Assembly (NCBI GenBank): GCA_964304625.1
Contig: OZ199838.1
Location: 124,001-188,000, forward strand
Reading direction: 5' to 3'
From: Kudoa neothunni
Taxonomy: Eukaryota; Cnidaria
Length of the DNA: 64,000 nt
Below, piece by piece: positions 1-15,784 of this stretch. Each line of letters opens with the position of its first letter. Position 1 is the stretch's first letter. The notes beneath the pieces are model-generated. The model was given only the letters and a program-made list of their open reading frames with translations. It was not told the DNA's origin and did no database searches. The position numbers were made by a program, and so were the translations under genes.

Positions 1-40
1 ACTGATTGTATTTATTTGTAATATTATTCAATTATTTTAG

Positions 41-3000
41 TTTTCACATTTGCAACTTGTTTATGATGAAATCAATCTTTTGAGTATAGCTACAGATAAG
101 TATGTGGAATATGATAGTTAATTCATTCAATTAATATAATCCATTCCTGATAGTTGTTATCAATCGTATGCATTGGTGGAATGTAGAAAAACCTACCACT
201 CTAAGCAATATTACACTTTTCAGATGTCACTTAGAAATGAACTCGATATCAGATTTTCTAATCTGATAGAGATATGTCCGAATTTTAGTCGAGTTCCATA
301 TCTCAAAGTGATATCGTCTTCCAATCTGTTTGCTGTTACTGACGGTTATGGGATCTACTTCTATCACTGTAAGTTTCGATTTGAAATAACTCTGCGCATG
401 ACAAACAAATTATATTCATAATTAATCTTTAATAATTAATCATTAATTCGGCGGTGTAATATCGACTGTATTTAACACCCGAATAATCTCGAGATTTATT
501 ATTGTCCTTGTTTGTCTATTCTCGATTTGAATACAGTAAGTAACCGATTTTCACGCACTTTTTATTAACCTATTCAGTTAGAATATTGATTGGTCATTGT
601 TTATATAATATGTTTCTTTTAATATTTCTATCAAACTTTTTGTAGAAATTATTAAAAAAAGTTGCGAAATAATATAACTAAGTCACGTGATCGACAAATT
701 TCGCGTACTTCTTGTTTATTAGTTAGTTAAGTCAATATTTAATGCCAATAAACTATATCTACTGCAGAATATTACTAATTGTCGTGAATGCCTCCAATGT
801 AATGACCCAAAAACTGCCATTGTATCACGTTTTAAAATATCTATTGTCTCGACTCTTAATGGAATATTTGAGATGAAAAATAAAATAATCCAAACCTATA
901 AATGTTATTAGAATCCAAAAATAGAAATTATTTGCATGCAGGACAATTTCATTCTGTTGATGAAGATGTATATGGGTGGATTTAGTGGACATGAAGCAAA
1001 AATATTGTAGTAGACTTGGTCACAAAAAATTAATTCGCCTAATAAAAAGGTTTACATTCATATGCAATTGTGAAATTGTGAAATTGTGAAATTGTGAAAT
1101 TATTAAATTGTGCAATTGTGCAATTCGTGGTGGGTTTCGCTGTACTAAAAAATGGTCCAACATTTAAAAATCAAATTTTATTTATTAGTCTGCTGAAACC
1201 ACTTCAGAGTGGATCGATCAAATAAGAAATTTTTTTAAATATACTCTAAAAATTCTATTCACAATTAAGACGAACCTGTCTGATTCTACCAATAGCGACT
1301 ATGGGAGTATTTTCATGGATTGCTGAAAAATAGTTTTTTTGTTGTTAATACTTTTATCGAGTTTTAATTTTTTTTAATTAATATATAATTAACTTGCATT
1401 TTTAAACGCAATTTAATCATTATTAAATGTTGATTTTATCCGAAATAATTGTGCGCGCGATTACGTGAAATTAGACATGACCGTTTTGACGCACTTTTTT
1501 TCTTGGTCCCGAGAAAAAAAAACGTGAAATTGGTTTCTCACTGTAATAGCGTGAAAAATAATCTCTACAAAAAAAACGTTAATTTAATTCAGTTACTTAG
1601 TAGGAGGAATTTTTTACGAGAATTTCGATTAACCAATAATTATTTTCAAATAATCTGATATATTGTTAAGCTCAATCAATAATTAGTTTAATCCCGCCAA
1701 AAATAATGCTTTTTTCTCAATTATTGATAAATTTATTATTATTATTATTATTCTGATAGGTTTATTTTAATTATAATTAATTAACACTCATATTGAGTGA
1801 GTTCGGAGTCATTTTTGACCCCAAACAATATAGAATTATATTAAACCCTTAATAGAATAAGAATAGGTGGTGACTTTGGGCTCCATGAATTCATCTGAGT
1901 AGGAAATTGAGCATAATTCATTCAAAAAAGTTTTTTTAAGTTTCTTTTGTCATGTAAATTTTTAAAATTTTATTTTACGTCTAATTGTAAATTTTCAATG
2001 AATTTGAAATTTTTTTTGTTTTAAGCCGATACTCAATAAAAAAGTATTATGGATCGTCATAATGTGCTTTTTTTTATTTAAAGTTAATCTCACAGTTGCG
2101 CACTAATTAATCGATGTCCGGGCTTGAATTTCTCAAATCAACTCACTACTCATTATTGACAAATTATTTGTGGGCTACTTTTAATTAATTTATTGTGTCG
2201 TATCAAAGAAGTCCGGAATAGCTGAAAAAATTAAATTAATAGCCGACAAGAATTTTTATTGGACTTATCCGCTTCTCTGATTGAAAGCCATCATCTGAAG
2301 ATCGAAAAAATTGGATGTTGACCCCCAATCAAACGTTCTCCTGAAACAGTTAAGTTTAAATTCAATGAGAATAATACGTCATTTACGAAAGCTAACAATA
2401 TAAATGCTCGGAAAACGATGTAATTTATGCCCTGCACGTACCATAAGGGGAGGGGAACAAGTGTGCAACAACATTATATGCAACGAGCATTCAATAATAA
2501 CGTTAACCTGTTTGAATGTTCCCTAAAATAAGTTATTTATGTGTTGTGTAATTTTTATCGCGCTACAACGTATCAAACTGAGCAAATACGTCCTGAAATA
2601 TAATCTAATAAAAGATAGAGATTAATCTGGATGGTCTCGTCGAGCCCAAGGTCCACCTATACCTATTAAGGGTTAAATCATTAACGATTCGGCATAATAA
2701 ATAGATTTAAATATTTCTAAAGTTTAAGACCCTTCTAAGATTTTTTAAAAGAATCCAGAACAGGGATGGACATAATACACCAGTAATCGTGATGTTTCAC
2801 TTGACTATTGAAAAAGAATAGCAAGTTTCCTTAAACATTTTTCTGTTTTTGATAGATTAGGTTTCTAAGATATTTTTAAAGTCAAACTAATATTGAACCA
2901 CCTGTATACATCATAAAGCATAAAGCGGCCAAATTTTTTATACTCAAGTTTATTAATTTATTATGATAAAATTAGAATCACGAATAATTATTAAATTTTT

Positions 3001-6000
3001 TAAAGAATATTTGGACTGTTTGAGGAATTGAAACACACGGATTAACTGAAATACGCGGCATCACACAAGCTATGTAAGCTAAAAAATCGTTAAAAGAAAC
3101 TTTCTTACTTCTATTTTTTAGAATCGAGCTTATTATAAACAGATGTGCTATATTTTAAGCATTATAATTACGCCAGCACAAACTACTTGATTCAATAATC
3201 TATACAAAACTCCATTAACCTTCTAAATAAAATGGGGTAGATTTTTACCCCCATTTTTATTTGGAGGATGGTAAATTTTTCAACCTACTTATACTTAGAT
3301 AGCTGATAAATGAGCCATTCAATTTTTAAATTTGTTTGTGAAAATTCAAGTTTGAAATATTTTCTATCGCTTTCTACTATACAACTATACGTATAAGAAT
3401 AATTGGTACACGAAATAATCGTGCAATTCATTCACAATTTGTTTAATTTAATCACGGCGAGTCCTGGAAAGCGAAAAATTGATTAAGGGTGCCTTGTTTA
3501 TGATAAAGATTTGATCGGAATGTATCTATTTTTATATACTAGATCAAAGCTGTTTGTTTTATTTGTCATCATACCTTTAAAATACTCAAGGAATATAATT
3601 TAAAGCCTATATTAAATTTAAATTTAAATGCAATCCAGTTTATTTTAATATTAAATTTGTTTTCAAATTTAGGTGATTACATTTATTTTCATAATAATCT
3701 GGATCACTTGGAAATATAATTCTTCAATTTGAACCTAGAAGAAAATTTATTGTTAGTTTAGTTGAAGAAGTCTAAATCAACATGGCATTGATAGCGTATT
3801 TTAGCTTTATCCAAATGTCACAAAAACCGAAATTTAAATTATAAGCAAAGATATTCTGTTTTTCCGAAAAATCTCGATAATTATTGTCAGCATATTTTTC
3901 CAAAATTGTATTTAAATAAATGATGTAAGGGCTCATTTATCGGCGTTGTGTGAAAATTGCATTCAAAATTATAATTAGATAATTATATTTCAAAACTTAA
4001 TATGTGTGTCGTTTTTTATGGGGTAATTTATCTGTACAAATATTATTTTTACTCTGGTGTCAAAAATAACCTCAAAAACATTTAAAGATAAAAGTTGTCG
4101 ATTCTGTAAGAGTGATAAATGCCGATTTCAATATTGAAGGCATTTTCTGCGTTTGTTTAGTTGCGTATTACCAGTAAATAATTTAAATATGTGAGAATGT
4201 TGATATTTATCAACATCTCTAGAAGGTATTTTTCAAATAAAATTTTGCTTCATTTTATTGATGTTTGGCTGTGTTGTATCTATGAGAGGTACATTGTTGT
4301 TTTTAATATATCTCCAATAATTTATGCCCTCTATCGTTGGACGAATAAGCCCAAAATATTAATTGCTCTGTATAAAATATTCTTTTGTATAATTTTTTTT
4401 AAGTTTTACTCTTTAAGTCGAGTTTAATGTAATTCTCCTAAAAAAATCGATAAAATGTTGGGATTTTTTTCTTTGAACTTTTGAAAATTAAGATATTTTC
4501 AAAATGCTCAAGTTTTAGTTATTTCAAGTTGAAAGCATATGAGTTTGATATAAAATGAATTAAAAGATTTATTTGAATTTAAAAATAATAATTTTTTATC
4601 AAAATTATTCCTACAATATATTCAAATTTCTATAAGAAATAAGTTGGTTTTTCGTCCCGAAAATACATGACATATGTCGTTATTCTATAAACCATTAGAT
4701 TTTAAAATGTATTTTCTTAAAATATTATAAAAATCGTGTTAAAATGATTTTTAATTTTGCTTCAAACGTGAAATGAAATTGTACGTGCTCATCGATACCG
4801 ATTATTGCTTATTAGCGCATTCATATTGGAGGCTTAATTATGTCAGATTTCGAATGAATATCGTCTAAATAATTCATCAAAATTTATATGTGCGTAAAAA
4901 TAAAATAAGAATCTTACTGAACGATTTCTAAATTAAATCAAGAGAAAAGGAGCTTTGAATTTATCTTCTATTAAATAGGCGCTGAAAATTTTGAGTATTA
5001 ATTATTGTGTTAAAAAATATTAAATTTATTAATTATGATGAATCGTGTTTTAATATTAAAAATAATAAATAATAGATATTGTAAATCATTCTAATATTTA
5101 ATATAATAAATAATGAAATATTTAAGAAAAGTTAAAATCACAATATTCTATTAATTGCTAATATTTAATTCTAAATATTTTTTGTATAATTTTTTAAAGT
5201 ATTTAAGGGTTGAAAGTTTTTGTAGATGTCGATTTTGAGTATAGAAACTGTTGTTGATAAGAAATAGTTAATTATCGATGACTTCCTTAGTCAAAATTTG
5301 TCGAATGATGTGGCTTTATGCCATAAAGCATTTGTCATGACAGATAATTAAATAAAAAAATTGTATTTTAACTTTAAATAGGAATTTTTCCTTAATTCAG
5401 AGCTGAAGTTTGTATGTGTATATGAAATTTATAATTTGTATTGTCAAAAGTTTTTTTTAAATAACCCCTTTGAAAATTGAAAGGTAATCTCATTTTTAGG
5501 CAATAACGATCAACTTTTGGGCAATCATATGTATAAGGATTTTGGAGTGGATTCTTTGGTGATAGCGATCAAAGTGGATGTCGATCGTTTGATTGTTCAT
5601 TCATTACAACAAATGTATACGGTTGACGTAAAATTGAGGATCACAACCGCAGTTCAACCTGAGTCCGTTCCACAACACGATAAAAAAAGCAATGGCACGC
5701 AACCAAATAATTTAGAAGCCAGTCACACTGACGACCAACAAAGTTCTAACGGCGCATTCGAACCTTCTGATTTCGTTAATAACAAATTTAAACGTCTCTT
5801 TCTTACCTATCTCACCGACAAGGAGACTGGCAACATTCATGTTGAAGGACTTTAGAAAGTTTAGTTGTGAGCTAATGTCCCAATCTTTGGCCTATATTAG
5901 TAACGAGATAACCACTGTCAATAGTTTCCAGCTCGGTTTCAAATGATTATCACATTATAACGATGTTGTCTCGACTTCAATGTCATACTGAATTCTTGAA

Positions 6001-9000
6001 TTTGGTTAGCAGTGGTGTTTTTGGTGGTTGAACTTTTTTGTATTATTTGAAAATGTGGAAAAGATTATCATAGCAGATCTTATTTTACAACAAAAACCAA
6101 CTTTCCCTAACATATTCAATCAGGCTGAGAAAGTTTTTTCTAAAAGAAAAATTTAATTTGAGCCAAAAATGTTGACAAAATTGACCAATTTTTGGAGATT
6201 TTCCTTATCAAATCCATTAAAGCAGCCAACCAACCACAATTATCTTGGCATCAACGATTAACTACAACTTTGATTCCTCTTGTTAGAGTTTTATCAGTAA
6301 GAATTTTTCCAACTACTGTTTGTTGAGCGAATGTATATATATATATATATATATTGCTTCCTTTTTGATTAGGAAATATGTAACAAATTCAACTCTTTGT
6401 ATCTCCAATACAATGTTGCGCAGAATTTTTCGTCAAAGTGGTATCTCAAGAGTCCCATTTTGAAAACCCTTGTTGATTTCGTAAGTGATGAATTTGTCTA
6501 GTGATTTTGATGGTTTTTTTCTATTTTCAGATATTCTCATCACTTGAGATATATTATTCGATATATCCAAGCCTTAATCTAAAGTCAAGACTCCACTATT
6601 TCAAAAATCAATCCGGCGTAGAAAGTGTAGAAAACGGGTTAGAATTTTCTCAAAATATTCTAATCATTATTCGATTCCTCATGGAGAAACTCACGCTAAT
6701 TCAACAAAGTGGAGGTTCCAAATTCAACCCTCAGCCAGATGATATTCGATTCGAGATAGCACAAAAAATTTGTATGTGTATTTTTTATTATATTTTCTAA
6801 TTTATTTTTGAAGTTTCGCATAACGACGTACATGTCGCTATCAAATTGGCTGATGATTACGAAATATATTTGCTCATTTATCTAATTACTAAAGCCCCTG
6901 GATCCAGTTATGATTTAGAACACTACAAAAATAAACATCCAGTAATTCATTAATTAATCTTTATTTCACTAATTTTTTTAGATGATGGTTCGATTCATTC
7001 AAAATTACCTCATTCAAAAAAGTTCTTTTTTAATGGAAAATATTTATTAGTTATTTATGCTTCTTTGGTGCCGTTTATCTAGGAATGTGGAAAGACTTGG
7101 AGCCCCATATTGACAACCCAGACAATGGTGATTGTTTCCTTGCCCAGCGCATTCCTGAAGCATTATGGATTTACAATTATAACCATAACGTCAAATCCGA
7201 GGTTCTGTCGATCGATTATTTATCTAATCTCATGTTTCTTTGGAATTAGGTTTCAGATTGTCTTCAAATGTGCGCGGATAATACCGATTATATAAAATGG
7301 AAAAAAGTCAGTCCAACTTGACCATCCTTTACTTTTCTATTAATGGCTCTTTTTAGATATATTTGTCGCTTAGCCTCATCAACCAAAAAGTCATGAATCC
7401 TAAAAAGTCTTGTGAGGGTAAGTTCACCTATTTATTATTACTAATTAAATACAGTAAATTCATGGTTTTGATTAATTTAATTTTTTTAATACTTGAAAAA
7501 TTAATTTAATATTATCTTGATTGAATTTATTAAATTATTTTTAATAATATTAATTTAATGTAAGCAGATTTATTTTTATGTATTGTATATGTAATTCGGT
7601 TTATATTATTTTGTATCCCCTCGTCTAATTTTTTTACCAATCTCCATTTTGCACCAACCATTAATTATTTAAAGAGCTGTTGAAGATATATACTCAACAG
7701 TTGTAATCGGGATACATTTCTTAGTAATTAATCACTTAATTAGCACAGAGAAGAATCTGAAAATATTAAAAGTTATTGCATTTTGAATGTGTTCACGAAT
7801 TGATGATATGTATATTAAATTTTTATTCTATTTCGGTCGGAATGAGTTTTTTTTATTCATTATTAATGACAATTATTTTTAATATTATATACTTTTAAAC
7901 GACTCTAGACTTAGTTATGATTAGCTTTCTTATAAATATAAAATGGAATATTGAAAAAAATATTGAAATGTCGCCAAAATACCGACTCACACTTATTACG
8001 CGGAACGCTTTGGATTAATTCATGATTTTATTGACACTCCTTCTTTTATATTTATCAATATAAAAGAAGAGAATTATCTTAAGTGTTTATATCAATCTAC
8101 AAAATGTAAAAATTTATTGCTTCAGTAGGAATTTAATTCTATGGATCATTTGTGCTAGCGCATATTTTATTTCTTTATTAATTGGTATTTTTCTATTCAA
8201 TCTGATTTTACTTTAAAATAAATTAAGAAAATTTATTAATCATGAATATTGTTTTTAAAGCTCACTTTTTTTCAGTTCACATCTTATTCTTTCTGATGTC
8301 TAATTTACCTTTATACTTAATAAATAGAAGCAATTGTTTATGTCAATTGAATAAGATACCATCCATTATGTTGATGGAAGAACTTTTGTTATTTTTTATT
8401 GATTTTACGTTTTTTTAAATTTGTAATTCATAAAATATTACGTGTGTAAATGAATTAAATGCAATTATAGTCAAAATAATGAAGAATAAACTAATTATAT
8501 TATGAAAATATATAAATGCATTTTTATTTCTATAATTACAATTATTTTAATTTAAAATACTACTATATAGTATTTTTCCTGTAAAATTTTTTAGAGATAT
8601 TTTTTTCCTATATTATGCACATTTTGAGCTGTTTTTCTTGAATGGCAATTAAAAATATGACAATACTGAAATAATTAACACAGTAGTAATATGAGGAATT
8701 ATTTGTATTAATTAGCGTTGTAGTTTGTAATGGAGGTTGTTATTTGTATCTTATTTTTAAGCATCAATAAAATCATATTTGACTTTTTAATTAAGCAGTT
8801 TAATTAAAATATTGTTTAAAAAATATTTTCTATATGTGTTTTTCCAAAGGATGTTTTAACCCGATATTTCGTAATATCTTATTTCATATATTATATAATA
8901 TTCTAAATAATAGTGTAATAATATATTATTATATTCATTTTTTTATTTTTTAAACAGTGAGTTATTGATTATTCTGGATACGTTATCTCGTCAATATTAT

Positions 9001-9686
9001 TATTAATTGGTTGCTCTTTAGATTTAAAGAACCAGTTGAAATTTGTTGAATTTCAAGAGATCATGTTGAATAATGATGAAAATGTATGTAATGGATGGTG
9101 ATTTCGTGATTATGAAATCTATTAGGGCACTGATCAACCAATGAAATGTCTTTCGTTTGATGAACTATTTGGGACATTTTCTGCGAAGCCCATGCTTTCT
9201 GTTGAAGATGTCCTTTGCTTTTTCACCGTGCTTTCTTCTAACGTACATTATTTTACGAATAATCAGTGCTAATTGAATGTCAATAATGTCCAATATTAGA
9301 TTTATGCTTTTGAAACCTACAAAAACCGTGTCTGGCTGAACGTGATTCAGAGAGACTTGTATGTTTTGTTTTGTTTTTTCGTTTATTGGTTTAACAACAC
9401 GTTAATCCCACATTTAGAGACATTCTGAGTACAAATTCAGACTCTTCCAACTCATCCTCGAACAACCTGTTAGACACATTGTTCTACAAATGCCTCTATT
9501 TAATGCACAACAGTATACATTTAGTGTGTTTTGCAGTTTGTGTTATAACCTCTAGAGTGTCCTGAAATAGACTTCCTCCCCCAAGATATTGATAAAATTA
9601 TCAAAGATGCGTTTGCGTTTGATCCCGAAATTGAATCTGAAATTTTAAAAAATGCGAACGATGTCCTTCGTTTGTCAACATTTTGA
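41..9686 (+). CDS. NUP133: Nucleoporin Nup133, copy 1 (5' end outside the window; reading frame disturbed)
   Basis: Nup133 is a scaffold subunit of the Y-shaped (Nup107-160) complex of the nuclear pore. This copy begins at an internal propeller exon. Exons seen: 41-99, 154-368, 5500-6296, 6373-6480, 6531-6771, 6814-6941, 6982-7021, 7083-7201, 7250-7306, 7357-7417, 9022-9083, 9126-9242, 9300-9358, 9418-9512 and 9556-9686 (stop TGA). The order of segments follows vertebrate Nup133 to the C-terminus. The large exon 5500-6296 contains several one-base differences from 36344-37137 (an extra G near 5829, an extra T near 5927, a missing T near 6031, extra A near 6150 and 6169) that shift the frame; copy 2 has none. 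Because the same tract is rich in homopolymer indels in non-coding DNA, I read these as sequence errors, not as true pseudogenisation. Confidence 0.85.
650..850. repeat. Diverged dispersed repeat, member A
   Basis: Shares with about 9860-10075 an ordered series of short blocks: AGTCACGTGA, a GTTAAGTC/GTTAAATC segment ending in TTTAATGCCAA, and ATCACGTTTTAAAATATC against ATCACATTTTAAATTATC. The similarity was found by eye and the limits are approximate. Confidence 0.4.
1064..1126. repeat. Short tandem repeat, ~8-bp unit TGTGAAAT (copy 1)
   Basis: Four to five near-perfect units followed by two degenerate ones, inside the long Nup133 intron. The same array is at 31930-31991 in copy 2. Confidence 0.85.
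1845..2672. mobile_element. Non-autonomous piggyBac-type element (TTAA-flanked), copy 1
   Basis: TTAA precedes and follows the element. The left end reads CCCTTAATAG followed after a short stretch by ATAGGTGGTGACTTTGGGCTC. The reverse complement of the right end reads CCCTTAATAGGTATAGG followed by TGACCTTGGGCTCG. The ends are thus terminal inverted repeats of about 35 bp with small indels. There is no transposase-like reading frame inside. Copy 1 has an extra A next to the left TTAA, absent from copy 2. Confidence 0.75.
3219..3290. mobile_element. Remnant of a TTAA-flanked MITE end, copy 1
   Basis: TTAA then CCTTCTAAATAAAATGGGG and a GGGGTAGATTTTTACCCC palindrome, followed by a stretch (GGAGGATG..TAAATTTTTCAAC) that matches the other end of the MITE at 58393-59323. 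It looks like a MITE with its middle and outermost right end deleted. Confidence 0.6.
7418..9021 (+). other. 1.6-kb Nup133 intron, copy 1
   Basis: Bounded by GT and AG in the same phase as in copy 2 (38259-39862). Very AT-rich. I see no gene, element end or tandem array inside it. Confidence 0.8.
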
Positions 9687-12181
9687 TTTACTGTGTGATT
9701 AATCTAACCAATATTGTCAGTTTTATTAAATGTGTTTTTTTGAGTTCTAACTTAGGCAACCAGTTTGGCGCATTTTTTAAGTTATATGACTGAAATATTT
9801 ATTTGTTTTTTATATATGTTTTTACAGAAGTTTGACATAAGTTATTTAAAAAATACATTGAAAAAATTGCCAGATAATAAAATTAAAAGTCACGTGACTG
9901 TCGATTTAAATCTCTTTACTGGCACTTCTCTATCACTTGGTTAAATCTTTACTTAATGCCAAAAAATATCCAACATTTCGATCACCGGCGAATAGTACGA
10001 TATTGTAATATAAAACTTTTTACCTAATGATGTGAAGGCTATTACCATATCACATTTTAAATTATCGGTAATTATTGAGAATTAATTGAACAATTGTCTC
10101 CTGAGTTGTATTCGAAGAGTGATTATTAATTGAAAAATTTGTAAATAACTAAAATAATAGTTCTCAAAAAAGTTTATCATTGAGAACAATCTCTAGAAAT
10201 GAAATTTATTTTTAAAGACTATCACAAGTGAAAAATTAATAATAAATATTTAAAAGTATTTATTAGTGTTAATTTATATACAATTTGCAACATTGATTTA
10301 CTTTCTTTAGCCAAATATAATTTTTTTGAATTAAATTATTTTTTCTTCATTTCCACAATTTTTAATGTAACGAAGAAAGATAAATACTGATTAAAAGGTT
10401 TCATTCAATGAACTAATACCTATAATAATATTCGAAGGTTTCTATATCTTAAATTTTAGCTCAACCTTAAAACTAATTACATATTTTATTTTCTAATGTA
10501 TTAAAATAAATATTTTTGTAGAATATATTATTGTACTTGTAATAAACAAAACTCAAATATATGCGCTTAATTTGTTGTTATTTAAGAATTTTTTATAAAA
10601 TCATGTTTTACAATTGATTTTTAAAATAGGCGTCAATATATGTTCTACATAAATACAAAATATGATTAATTTTTTATGTCATGGCATATTGATGTCTACT
10701 CAATTTTATTTTCGGTCGAGATAGCATATGTTTTTCCTCCAAAAATTTATATTGAGGAAGTAATAGAAGAAAAAGAATCTCAATGTTTTATAGAAATAGA
10801 CTTTTGAAATTTAATAATACCACAAATACATATTATACCTTTTTTAATGTTTGATTTAAAAATTTTAATAAATCCTTTTAATGTTGATATCGTTTGAAAA
10901 ATAATACATAATAAATTATCCGTGATACATGAAACTAGATTTATATTGAAATTTAGGTAATTTCCGAGTTACAGGTAATCATTCTTGAGAGTTTAATTCC
11001 TTCCACGAATTGCGGTTTATTGGTCATTGCGATACCGGAAATATTTTCTACAAAAAGAATATAAACTCTTTGTCTTATAGCTGACACAAAAACCATCATC
11101 CGATAACTGTATCGTTTTCACTCGCAGTAAGAATAATGAGTTTGACAATAAGATTTGACGACAGTTTTTTGTTCTAAAAAATTAGTGATAAATATTTAAA
11201 TTTTTGATTGATAAATATTGATAACTGATATTCTAAAAGGATGCCGGAATTCTTGGAGGTATAATTCACTTTAATTTCCTACGATGAAATAAAATTTAAA
11301 AACACTCATGAGTGGTACGAGGTTGTATGCCAAGAGCGGCGTCACATTCCAATATTTTTACTTTTGGAGAAAGTAATTTTTTACTTGTTCGTTATTTATA
11401 GTAATAATGTAATAATTCTTTCAAAAAAAGGTGTCTCCATTTAAGTGTAGTTTTTTACTCTCGTCGGATTATCCAAACGGATCTCATAATTTATTTTTAA
11501 AAAATGATGATTATTTATAATGTATTCCCACATATTACATTGCCCTCTTCCATACAGAATGCCAATATTTAATAAAATCTTATTTGCATTGGTTTGTAAA
11601 AATGAGAAACGTTGTTTCTAATTTATTCAGTAATTGAAAAAAATTTGACAGCTCAAGCTTTGGCGTGGTGTTTGACGAGAGCTTGTTGCTAGATAAACGC
11701 AATAACCATAAATAACGAAATTTGGGGTCGACAAGAGTAAGAGTTCCAAAAAGTAAGAATTTTTTCATTCTGAATCAACAATATATGCGTAAGGTATTTT
11801 TAATGGAAAAACTCTAAATATATTAATGAATGATTCAACAATTGGAAATATTTCCCATCAGAATCTGATGTTGAACTCATATATGGTAATAAATGTGTCT
11901 TTAAAATAAATAAAATTACAAAAAGATTCAAGTCAGAACGAATCCCATTCTATTTTGAAGATGCTGGATTTTTATTTATTTACAAAATTCAAAAGTCAAT
12001 AATTTTGTCTTTTGGAACAATAAATTAATTATTGTAGGTTTAGTTTGAAAATAATAACAGGAAAACATCTGATATATCAAAGCGGCGACATGAAAAATAA
12101 TAAAAATCAAATTTAATTTTCTAAATGGTTATAGTGCTCGAAATGGTTCGAAACTAAAAATCATAATAAAAATTATAAAAT
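9687..12181. other. Intergenic DNA between Nup133 and the ERK7-like gene, copy 1
   Basis: The two genes converge here, 3' end to 3' end. The only structure I can support is the diverged repeat at about 9860-10075, which resembles part of the Nup133 intron. No coding region is supported. Confidence 0.7.
9860..10075. repeat. Diverged dispersed repeat, member B
   Basis: Partner of about 650-850, in the same orientation, just past the 3' end of Nup133. Copy 2 equivalents lie near 31500-31720 and 40701-40916. Confidence 0.4.
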
Positions 12182-15365
<3,184 letters not shown>

Positions 15366-15784
15366 CGGGATTGATAATTACAAAGTCACCGATCTCTTCA
15401 AAAATAACTCGATAACAGCGCCTATACTCAACCTATGCTCTATTCACCTCCTATAATTATATTGATTCTATTATAGTTAAAAATGAAGGCTAACAAATTT
15501 GTTGTATTCTCAATACATAGTTATAAATGTTAATGCTCATAGTGACGACATAATCTTACAATACGTTTGTGATTACACAATGACGTAATTTAACAAACGT
15601 GTGATTTTTTGTACAAACAATAAATCCAAAAATCCAAAACAACAATTTATATATTTGGCTTGTATTAGAGGTGGCGAAATCATAAAATACACACAATTTT
15701 TTAATCTGCGTGTCTTCCCGACCAATTCCGAGCTCTAAAGTCACGATTAGATCCAACTGAAACGTTCATCTTTAAGATCTTACA
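15366..15784. promoter_or_regulatory. Divergent intergenic (shared promoter) region, copy 1
   Basis: A 419-bp interval between the start codons of the ERK7-like gene (-) and eIF2-alpha (+), so both promoters and 5' UTRs must lie here unless there are upstream non-coding exons. I see no canonical TATA box whose position decides a start. ACACAATGACGTAATTT near 15575 contains a CRE/ATF-like TGACGTAA core. Confidence 0.6.

Larger units (their letters stand above)
369..5499 (+). other. 5.1-kb Nup133 intron, copy 1
   Basis: GT at 369 and AG at 5498-5499 bound the intron. It is about a hundred times longer than most introns of the gene. It holds a short tandem repeat (1064-1126), a TTAA-flanked 0.8-kb element (1845-2672), a TTAA-linked terminus remnant (3219-3290) and one half of a diverged repeat pair (about 650-850). 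The rest is AT-rich with no recognisable gene. Confidence 0.85.

Noticed and set aside
6334-6354. TA-repeat tract as a regulatory element (and 37176-37195)
   Set aside because: It is a short (TA)n run inside an intron with no further support.
15556-15756. A 66-codon minus-strand frame in the divergent promoter (and 46397-46597)
   Set aside because: Low complexity, no homologous motif, and it lies where promoter and 5' UTR are expected.
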